Virus record (IMG/VR): IMGVR_UViG_3300044710_000007
Coordinates: 1 to 44,701 of that record
Origin: a virus
DNA length: 44,701 bases
Reading direction: 5' to 3' (one strand)
Shown here: positions 38,801-44,701 of the stretch, piece by piece
Layout of the letters: the number at the start of each line of letters is the position of its first letter
How positions within the stretch are numbered: the first letter of the stretch is position 1
Made by a program: the position numbers and the translations under genes
Notes under the pieces: generated by a model
Told to the model about the DNA's origin: nothing
The model's input: only the letters and a program-made list of their open reading frames with translations
The model's database searches: none

Positions 38801-39572
38801 GATCGGCGGAGTCTCGTGGGGCCAGATAGATGTAGCCGACGATGGCACTGCAATCCTCGCGGTGCTGCCCGGCTTTCAATACAACCCGGACACCAATGCC
38901 TATTTTGGCGACGGGCCACTCAACCCATACCTGCTGTTTCAGGCGTTCAACTGGCAGACATACTTCGACACGGACAGCTTATCGGACGTGATCTCCAATC
39001 TGGGCGGCCCGACGCCGAGCGACCCGAGCAGTCCCACGAACTATGCGATCCTGATGATCGGCATTTACAGTATGGTGTCGGCCTACGAGTCATATGACAC
39101 GACCGACACGGATTTCCACTATAAGGCCCCGCTGACGAATGCCCCCAATTGGCAGTACACGCTGAACACCGGGGACTTCTTCCTGACGGATGACTATGTG
39201 GCGACTTGTAACGCGATCTTCGGGGTGCCATATCTGAGCCAGGGCCAGCTTCTTCGGCCCTTGGAAGGCGGGCAGAATGGCCCAACCTTCGCCAAGATAC
39301 GGCGCAGTGACCGCATGGGGCTTCTTGTGTCATATGTGAATGAGGTCAGTATTGGGTCGGATTTCCTTACGACGCTACACAGTCTGCCACTCACGCTCGA
39401 CGGGACGAAGAACGTGACTGCACCCGCGCCCGGTGATCTCGTGTCTGGCGTCTTCCGTGACAGCGTGGACAACGATTACGATTATGATGGGATGCTGACG
39501 TGGCAGTTTACAGAACCTTACCCCGGCGCAGTGCTCGCGGCCGGCACTTTTACGGGGGTGAATGATATCTAA
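35835..39572 (+). CDS. Tail tubular protein B-like, with inserted carbohydrate-binding-like modules
   Basis: A 1245-aa protein, starting GTG at 35835. The N-terminus (QTNFFGGRFSPQMQGRMDSP, then FEWLDYT) matches T7 gp12-type tail nozzle proteins, normally about 800 aa. About residues 290-645 add six aromatic modules like those in tail-tube A (TYALGDAVAYNNLIYIS, TYYETAYVTYDNTTYVS, ALVTYNGNIYES), with the recurring NEPD-type loop. The rest (FHEGRLWLNG, FDASSSNDPFNF, LTIYTAGGEWLV) is gp12-like. It forms the short tail nozzle; the modules may bind host glycans. Confidence 0.85.
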   Translation: MAKVSTVQTNFFGGRFSPQMQGRMDSPQYKTALAEMFNAMPSEEGAFIRRSGFEWLDYTLDGNPARLMPFKFSTTDPYLAEFSDANLRIWDNKLLVLTNDPFVLISAADDSTPTNFTCDQEYCLNGTLTLHDGDYVLVYNGYLWGTGTYPMIVGPQVYQLSGIANVSDCQFTCNLVDPITGDAISVGTAVEDIYSFFNKVLVLPAPYSEGQLQAIRKVQFSGDQASVYASAPIEQVVFLHPAVQPQALSTVSPFGQGLQPVKFTDGPYLDQPDVQIPLQPSATSGVINLAVIGWLASTTYALGDAVAYNNLIYISLADNNLGNTPPSTVNQYWVVAPAEWVSGTTYETGQAALYGGVIYFSSGNSNTDNEPDDSPSDWSSAVPPAYASGTSYYETAYVTYDNTTYVSLVNSNMGHEPDTSPSDWAPINIVQVSSEVQELLSGFTFTPGDIGRHIRLQAAPPPWVATQTYALDALVTYNGNIYESLISSNTNNEPDINPTDWQLQSTLPAWTWGIITGGGGQVLIDSIAAWDSSTNYSQYTLVTYNGYVYFADNQSGNGNGSNEDKQPLDCQYTISQADGGSNSLWWICLGAVNDGGLYAPPWVAQVYSYLSVVSYSGTNYVNVHSSVGENCIPGICEYWKALSGGTNTVDQSPYSITVSIQGPNLPNTNPIYSWQLGLYCDATGWPSCGTFHEGRLWLNGPVANRFDASSSNDPFNFSPTEFNGTVDDANAVSETLNAETTEVIYSFASDVRGLTIYTAGGEWLVSASQLDDPITPTSIQARLVSSWGAYNAENVRLPTARCVIHGLQHKVLEHKLFIDTSSYSVLYAANDLTHVAKDLSAPGVVEVAWNREPIQNIWARNTDGSWFGIAYKREPDLVYVGPHKHAHAYGDTLWSFGVQLDNSGVNENLYGCFGTTVEVDGVAETTYNVQWLHDPWIPLQDEPQNAFMLDRGVQATTIGMSAPNYADVSTWKLKFMGLSSLAGQTVSLVIGGVSWGQIDVADDGTAILAVLPGFQYNPDTNAYFGDGPLNPYLLFQAFNWQTYFDTDSLSDVISNLGGPTPSDPSSPTNYAILMIGIYSMVSAYESYDTTDTDFHYKAPLTNAPNWQYTLNTGDFFLTDDYVATCNAIFGVPYLSQGQLLRPLEGGQNGPTFAKIRRSDRMGLLVSYVNEVSIGSDFLTTLHSLPLTLDGTKNVTAPAPGDLVSGVFRDSVDNDYDYDGMLTWQFTEPYPGAVLAAGTFTGVNDI

Positions 39573-40024
39573 TGGCTTTCGGCGGAACTCTCAATTCTGA
39601 TTTCTCGTTTGGCGGTGGCGCAGTCAACTCGCTGTTCGGCGCCCTCGGTGATTTGTCCGAGGCTGCGGACTACGGACTCGCTGCAAACTACGCGACGAAG
39701 AACGCGCAGTACACGAAACTCTCGGGCGAGATACAGCAGAACCAGCTCGCGCGTCAGACCTATCAAGTACAAGGCGCCACAGAAGCAAGCACTGCGGCGT
39801 CCGGCTTCACGATGGGTGGTTCGGCTGCTGACGTGCTGAAGTCGAACGCACAGCAGCTCTCACTCAACCGCGCCACGACCGCGGCGCAGAGCCTTATCAC
39901 TGAACAGGGCTACGAGGAGCAAGCGGCAGTCTACAAGAACGAAGAGAACGCGGCAAACACTGCAGCCATTGGTGGCGCCATCTCGGGTGTCGCGGATATC
40001 GGCGCCATAGCGGCAGGAGCATAA
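39572..40024 (+). CDS. Internal virion protein, gp14-like
   Basis: A 150-aa protein with a one-base overlap (TAATG). Ala/Gly-rich with SEAADYGLAANYATKNAQYTKLSGEIQQNQLARQ (helix), GFTMGGSAADVLKSNAQQLSLN and a hydrophobic C-terminus (AIGGAISGVADIGAIAAG). Size and layout suit T7 gp14, the smallest ejection protein, which enters the outer membrane. The assignment is by position and features. Confidence 0.65.
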   Translation: MAFGGTLNSDFSFGGGAVNSLFGALGDLSEAADYGLAANYATKNAQYTKLSGEIQQNQLARQTYQVQGATEASTAASGFTMGGSAADVLKSNAQQLSLNRATTAAQSLITEQGYEEQAAVYKNEENAANTAAIGGAISGVADIGAIAAGA

Positions 40025-40025
40025 C

Positions 40026-42233
40026 ATGGCCCAGCTTCCAGTCTACACTTCCCAGAAAGCAGACGAAGGTTTGCGGCCTTCCGAGGCTGGCGTTGAGGCT
40101 GCCACACAAGGTGCCCGGCGCATTGGCTTGTTCTATCACCAGATAGGCGAGGAAGTCGGGCAGACAGTCCGTGACGTTGGACAACAGGTGGATACTCACT
40201 ACGGCCTTCAGGAAACGGCTACAGATACGCAGACTGCGGATGGTCTTTATGTGCAGGGGCTAAAGGACTGGGAAGTAGCTAAAGCTCAAGGCAAGACTGC
40301 CGACGAGTTTATGCAGGAGTATGCACCTAAGACACAGGACATAGGTAAGGACAACCAAACCGAAACCGGGCAGCACAATGCTGTGGCACTTCAGGACCGG
40401 CTGCTCACTACCCTGACTACCAAAGTTTATGCAGATCAGGTGCAAGCCGACCACGACAAAGTGGCCAACTCAATCGAGCAGGGGACTACGCAAGACGGCA
40501 ATATGGCGCTGTCGAACCCGGCACTGACTAAACAACTTGCAGGCAACCGGCACTACAGCGTAGGCTTGGTGGCGAAGGCCGGCCAGCTTACGAACGAGCA
40601 GGCAGCGGCGCTTCAGTTTAGTTCTGTGCAGCACATTGCTGACGCCGGGCTATCTGGGTGGGAGCAGCAGGCAGCTTCCGGCAAGATGACGCCGGACCAG
40701 ATCACGCAGAAGATCACAGAAATCCAAGGCGACCAGTTCTATCAGAAATACGCATCTAACGAGGCAACCAAGAGCTTCGTTGAGAAGATGACCACTATCG
40801 GCAACAGCGCTGGCGCAGTGGCGGGCTATCAGGCTAAGCTCCAGTTCGATGACGGCCTGAAGCAGCTTCGCGAGAACGGCGGCATCGACACTGGTAGTCG
40901 CGTTGGCAGCCTTATCAGTCAGATGCGTGGTGACACTGCTGCGGACACTGCCAAAGCACAGATCAAAGCGAAGCAGGACTATGAAAGTGCAGTAGTCTAT
41001 GGTCAGACAACGAAAGGCGTCATGACTGCGCCCTCTACAGAGTTGCAGCCCGCGGTGGACTCTGTACAGACAGCCATTGGCAAAGAGACAGACCCGGAGC
41101 GTTTGCGCGCTTTAGAGGCTCAGCAATCCGCTCTCCACGATGCTGTTGACAGGCGCAAGAAGGAATACGCGGCCGATCCTGCTGCTTACGCAGCGAAGTA
41201 TAGCCCGGTCGTGGGAAGTGCGGAGCAGGCTTTCGCTATCAACCCGAACTCGGATACTTTTCGTGCGTATGCGGATGCTCAGACTGCGGAGCAGCGCCGG
41301 CTAGAGCCGTATCAAACGCCTTCAATTCTACCGAAGACGGAAGTAGACAGGCTGGGCTCCGTTATGGCAGGCGCGCGCACAGACGCGAACGGAGTGGCGA
41401 TTGCGACGGGCGCGATCCAGCAAGAAGCTCAACTGACCGGCCGCTATTGGCCGCAGGTTGCTCAAGAGCTGTTCCACAAGCATGTGTTGGATCAGAACCA
41501 ATTTATCGCCGCTAGTTTGGTTGGGCAGCCGGGCGCTGCTGGTGTCTCGCAAGAGCTGATGCAGGTTTCAATGATGAAGCCCGAGGAACTGGAGACGGGT
41601 AACAAATTGTCGCTTGCGAAGGCGAATAAAGCGGCGGCTGCGGCGATCCAGCCACTTCGGCAGAGCTTGCACAATTCTGCGGGCGGCGACGAACTAGCTG
41701 ATGCTTATCAAAACGCGATCTCCAATCTGCTTATGTCCCGATCCAAAGTGGCCGGCGCAGATCAGAGTTCACAGGCCGCGGGTCTCGCCAATCAGATTAT
41801 CATGGGGCAGTATACCTTCTCTGGCTCGCTTCGCATACCGAACAATGCGGGAGATGCTGGACTTATCGAGAGCGGCACTCAGCAGGTGAGTGCCGACCTG
41901 AAGAACCACAATCTCGTAGTGCCTCCCTCTTACAGTGGTATGCGCCCCGGCCCCCAGCACGATGACTACGTGCTGTCTCTACAGACGAGCGGCCAGTGGG
42001 TGACGAACGGGGATGAAACTGGTGCAACTCTGTTGGACGCAAATGGCAACCAAGTGACCGAGATCAAGAATGGCAAGCGGGTGCCGCTAGAGTTGAAGTG
42101 GGATGCTCTTTCTAAGGCAGCCTCGCCTGCTGCCCAGACGTGGTATAAAGCCAAGCACGTGGGCGACATACCTCTTGGCGACATGCACCTAAATGCACCC
42201 GGCCTACCCAATTTTGAGCCCGCGCAACCCTAA
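40026..42233 (+). CDS. Internal virion protein, gp15-like
   Basis: A 735-aa long helical protein (Ala/Gln/Lys-rich) with no catalytic motif that I see. It follows the gp14-like gene and precedes the NPGN lytic domain protein. Similar large helical proteins form the ejection core of podoviruses. The order of genes (gp14, gp15, gp16) is preserved. Family not firmly recognised. It overlaps the next gene by one base (TAATG). Confidence 0.65.
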   Translation: MAQLPVYTSQKADEGLRPSEAGVEAATQGARRIGLFYHQIGEEVGQTVRDVGQQVDTHYGLQETATDTQTADGLYVQGLKDWEVAKAQGKTADEFMQEYAPKTQDIGKDNQTETGQHNAVALQDRLLTTLTTKVYADQVQADHDKVANSIEQGTTQDGNMALSNPALTKQLAGNRHYSVGLVAKAGQLTNEQAAALQFSSVQHIADAGLSGWEQQAASGKMTPDQITQKITEIQGDQFYQKYASNEATKSFVEKMTTIGNSAGAVAGYQAKLQFDDGLKQLRENGGIDTGSRVGSLISQMRGDTAADTAKAQIKAKQDYESAVVYGQTTKGVMTAPSTELQPAVDSVQTAIGKETDPERLRALEAQQSALHDAVDRRKKEYAADPAAYAAKYSPVVGSAEQAFAINPNSDTFRAYADAQTAEQRRLEPYQTPSILPKTEVDRLGSVMAGARTDANGVAIATGAIQQEAQLTGRYWPQVAQELFHKHVLDQNQFIAASLVGQPGAAGVSQELMQVSMMKPEELETGNKLSLAKANKAAAAAIQPLRQSLHNSAGGDELADAYQNAISNLLMSRSKVAGADQSSQAAGLANQIIMGQYTFSGSLRIPNNAGDAGLIESGTQQVSADLKNHNLVVPPSYSGMRPGPQHDDYVLSLQTSGQWVTNGDETGATLLDANGNQVTEIKNGKRVPLELKWDALSKAASPAAQTWYKAKHVGDIPLGDMHLNAPGLPNFEPAQP

Positions 42234-43558
42234 TGCCGCTGTACACAAACATAGCCGGTGGCGCGCAACCGGGGCCGTTGGAGGCTGATCCGACTACCTC
42301 GAACCAAGGTGCAGTCGCGACTGCGGCCAATGCTTTTATCGAGTCACCCGGCGTCACGCTCGCAGAAGGAGCTATCGGTGCGCTGCACGGTGGCCCGATG
42401 TTGTCGCATGATGACGCAGTAAAGCAGCTCGGGCCGGGTTACGATGCCTCTGTGCTTCCCAAGACAGGCATCAACGCGGGAGCGCTCGATGTAATACGGG
42501 ACCGTCAGGACAGTATCCAAGCGAACGAGAGTATAGCCGCGCGTGCAGATACCAGCACGCCCAAGCGCTTTATTGCATCTCTTGTCGGCGGCTTGCCCGA
42601 TCCTGTCAACGCAGCCGTCACGGCACTCGCGCCAGAAGCGCGCGGCGCCACGCTGGCTACTCGTCTCATTAGTGGCGCTGCTGAGGGCGGTGCTTTTATG
42701 GCGGGTGCAGATATAGCCGAGCACGAAGTCCATAGCTACGTAGGCGACCCGGACGTGCGTGTAGGAGACGTATTCCGAGACGTGGCACTTGGTGCTACGG
42801 TTGGTGCTGTCTCCCACGGCCTAGCAGGTCCACGCAATGCGGGTGAAGTCAACCTGTCTCATAACAACCCTGGCAATCTGAAAGTGCCGGGTCAGAACAC
42901 GTTCCAATCGTTCGGGTCGATAGAGGAAGGCATTGCAGCGGTAGATAAGCAACTCGATCTCTACCGCAAGCGCGATGGGCTAAACACGATAAGCGAGATT
43001 GTAAATAAGTACGCCCCGCCCGGCGTCGATAAGAATAATACAGCGGCTTATATCGCTGACGTTGAGAAACGCAGCGGCATCGGCCGTGACGCGCAGCTTA
43101 CTGAAGCAGACGTGCCGAAAGTGCGCGACGCAATGATTATTCACGAGCAGGGACCGGGCTGGCGCGAGAAGGCAGCGACCTTCGGTAAAGCGCCCGTGCC
43201 GCTCGACCCCACGAAACTACAGGTCGCACTCGCGCAAGTTGGCAATGATGCGCCAGTTAAGATAGACACGCCTACATTGGAAGAAGCGATCCCACAGCCG
43301 AACTCTGCACTCCAGACACCGCCCACTCCAGAGCCCGAGAAGCTACCGGAAGGTACAGAAGAAGCCGGGCCACTGTTCACGCAAGCGCAGAAACATTTGT
43401 CTGACGCAATGGACGAAGCAAAAAATTTATCCAGCAGCCTCGAAGAAGAAGGCGTGCCTGAGTTCAAGGAACGTGATGAAGAGATCGCAGAGACAAACCG
43501 CTTTACCGATGCGTTGCAGGCAGCACTCAACTGCGGCGCACGAAGAGGATTTGACTAA
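42233..43558 (+). CDS. Virion-associated peptidoglycan-active protein (NPGN domain)
   Basis: A 441-aa protein. Residues ~200-310 contain NLSHNNPGNLKVPGQ, then SFGSIEEGIAAVDKQLDLYR, SEIVNKYAPPGVDKNNTAAYI, and DVEKRSGIG, the same pattern as the putative endolysin at 4774. The N-terminal ~200 residues are hydrophobic/Gly-rich with no signal; the C-terminus is acidic and helical. It probably opens the peptidoglycan during DNA entry, as T7 gp16 does. It overlaps the final virion gene by one base (TAATG). Confidence 0.7.
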   Translation: MPLYTNIAGGAQPGPLEADPTTSNQGAVATAANAFIESPGVTLAEGAIGALHGGPMLSHDDAVKQLGPGYDASVLPKTGINAGALDVIRDRQDSIQANESIAARADTSTPKRFIASLVGGLPDPVNAAVTALAPEARGATLATRLISGAAEGGAFMAGADIAEHEVHSYVGDPDVRVGDVFRDVALGATVGAVSHGLAGPRNAGEVNLSHNNPGNLKVPGQNTFQSFGSIEEGIAAVDKQLDLYRKRDGLNTISEIVNKYAPPGVDKNNTAAYIADVEKRSGIGRDAQLTEADVPKVRDAMIIHEQGPGWREKAATFGKAPVPLDPTKLQVALAQVGNDAPVKIDTPTLEEAIPQPNSALQTPPTPEPEKLPEGTEEAGPLFTQAQKHLSDAMDEAKNLSSSLEEEGVPEFKERDEEIAETNRFTDALQAALNCGARRGFD

Positions 43559-44701
43559 TGGCCCTTGACAAGTGTATCGGCCCTATCGAGGCGGCTGCCG
43601 GGCGGAAGTTGACGCCGGAAGAGCGCAAGGTAGTCGCGGCTCACGGCGTTCGCATTCTGAATGCTGCTCGCAACGGCGGCAATATCAAGAACCTGCTCGA
43701 TAGTTATGTAGACGGGATGAAAGCACATGCGGCCATCTCGAAACGCAATGCCGCTCTCAACGTCTCGTGGTTGAAAGAGAAGAAGGATTTTATCAAGAAC
43801 AATCCTGCATGGCAGGGCGATCCGGCCGACAGCATGACTGCCCTAACGTATGGCTCGATGACTTCCAAGATACGGTCGAAAGACAGTCTTTCCTCGAAGG
43901 TCACGAACCACACGGAAGGTGCCCAAGCAGAGTTCTGGTCCGATATCGAGCGCGCCGGGCTTACTCGTTATCTCGGCTCGGGTGCTGACGACAAGAACCT
44001 TTTCATGGCTATCAGCGCGCTCCAGCACGGAGAAGATGCGTCTAAGTTTGGCAAAGCAGCTGCCGAAGCTGCGGCCATCTACGTGAAGCATAATCGCTTG
44101 CGCCTTGGTGAGTACAATTCTGTCGGCGGCTGGATACAGGAAAACCCGGATCGCGTTGGGCGCCGCACACACGATCCCGACAAGATACGCTCTGCTGGTG
44201 AGCCGCAGTGGGTGGCCGATCTTCGCGATCTGGATTGGGACAAAGCATTCCATGGCGAATACGCAGCCGCGGAACCCTCGAAGCGAGCAGCGCTGCTGTC
44301 GAGTCAGTTCCAGCAGCTCGGCAATGGCTACCATTTGTCCTTTAGCCCGCCAGAAGGAGGCGGTAAGGGGTTCGGTAGTATTGGTGCCAAGCGAGCACAC
44401 AGTCAGGAATATATATTCAAATCTCCCGAGGCTGATTTTACCTATCAGCAGAAGTACGGGATAGGAGACAATTTGGGCTCGCGCCTGTCTCTTGATCTCG
44501 CGTCCCTTGGCCGGGACACTGCGATCATGGACCACCTTGGCCCGAATGGTTTGGAGAACCTTCGTAAGTTGAAGGAAAGTTGGGTCAAGGATTTGACGGC
44601 AGAAGGTCGCGGTGCCGAAGTAGAGAAGCTGAATAAAGCCTTTCACTCGGTCGAGACGAAACTGTGGCCGGTGGTTGCTGGTGATCCTCTCGCTGTACAC
44701 G
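43558..44701 (+). CDS. Large internal virion protein, N-terminal part
   Basis: The first 381 codons of the 853-aa protein whose end is at 1-1545. The start at 43558 overlaps the previous stop (TAATG). The frame runs open to the window end and matches the frame at base 1: 44593 corresponds to base 19 and 1035 bases (345 codons) separate them. The sequence is helical with KCIGPIEAAAGRKLTPEERK at the start. It is the last and probably the largest ejection protein. No lytic motif is visible. Confidence 0.75.
   Translation, partial: MALDKCIGPIEAAAGRKLTPEERKVVAAHGVRILNAARNGGNIKNLLDSYVDGMKAHAAISKRNAALNVSWLKEKKDFIKNNPAWQGDPADSMTALTYGSMTSKIRSKDSLSSKVTNHTEGAQAEFWSDIERAGLTRYLGSGADDKNLFMAISALQHGEDASKFGKAAAEAAAIYVKHNRLRLGEYNSVGGWIQENPDRVGRRTHDPDKIRSAGEPQWVADLRDLDWDKAFHGEYAAAEPSKRAALLSSQFQQLGNGYHLSFSPPEGGGKGFGSIGAKRAHSQEYIFKSPEADFTYQQKYGIGDNLGSRLSLDLASLGRDTAIMDHLGPNGLENLRKLKESWVKDLTAEGRGAEVEKLNKAFHSVETKLWPVVAGDPLAVH
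44575..44701. repeat. Assembly-terminal repeat (identical to 1-127)
   Basis: All 127 bases equal the first 127 bases of the window. That length equals a common assembler k-mer, so it is probably an overlap at the closure of a circular assembly graph rather than a biological direct terminal repeat. It lies inside a gene, which also argues against a true end. Confidence 0.9.

Noticed and set aside
1-44701. Temperate lifestyle genes (integrase, CI-type repressor, att site)
   Set aside because: No such protein motifs were found; the RHH and ImmA/IrrE-like genes alone do not prove lysogeny.
44575-44701. Biological direct terminal repeat
   Set aside because: The 127-base length fits an assembler k-mer overlap and the repeat lies within a coding gene.

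Overview
The window is a complete tailed-phage genome from a circular assembly, not a piece of host chromosome. Bases 1-127 are repeated exactly at 44575-44701, so the unit is 44,574 bp. One large virion gene starts at 43558 and runs through the junction to 1545. Gene content points to a virulent podovirus-like phage of a Gram-negative, probably Pseudomonadota, host: a T7-type portal, tail-tube proteins A and B, internal virion proteins, a lysis cassette and a family-A DNA polymerase. I see no integrase, no CI-like repressor and no phage RNA polymerase, so host RNA polymerase probably transcribes everything. The host itself cannot be named from this sequence.

Layout. The rightward (+) late arm starts at a large palindromic divergent control region near 24.74-24.84 kb. 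It carries terminase small and large subunits, then an intergenic tRNA-like element and a promoter-like repeat. Portal, Bbp19-like protein, scaffold, a run of small head genes and a Sec-exported protein follow. A second copy of the promoter-like repeat precedes the major capsid protein, a second capsid-region protein, tail-tube proteins A and B (both enlarged by carbohydrate-binding-like modules), and four internal virion proteins. The arm passes through the circle junction into two tail-fibre/receptor-binding genes and a lysis cassette (holin-like protein, exported protein, terminator, class-3 lipase, muramidase-like protein) that ends at 5226.

The leftward (-) early arm starts at the same control region. 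From 24.7 to 18.6 kb it holds about 20 tiny, mostly orphan genes, commonly linked by ATGA stop/start overlaps. They include a DoxX-like membrane protein, an HhH/glycosylase-like protein and a repeat protein built of 11-residue units. A primase-polymerase/helicase gene (16.55-18.58 kb) lies on the opposite strand inside this arm. The - strand resumes with an ImmA/IrrE-like metallopeptidase, a ribbon-helix-helix regulator, an SNF2-type helicase, a PD-(D/E)XK protein (DUF2800), a DUF2815 ssDNA-binding-like protein, DNA polymerase A, a small PD-(D/E)XK nuclease, a metallophosphoesterase, a second HExxH protein, a cupin and a nucleotide-pyrophosphohydrolase-like protein. The arm meets the late arm tail to tail at 5201-5226.

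Most notable signals: (i) a tRNA-like element whose 3' half (T-arm and 3' acceptor strand) lies upstream of its 5' half; (ii) an exact 30-bp repeat before the portal and capsid blocks that combines a -35-like TTGACA with a Fur-box-like palindrome; (iii) a ~100-bp palindrome carrying two face-to-face promoters; (iv) a repeat protein split by a one-base frame shift, although the downstream gene is coupled to the other frame; (v) carbohydrate-binding-like modules inserted in both tail-tube proteins.
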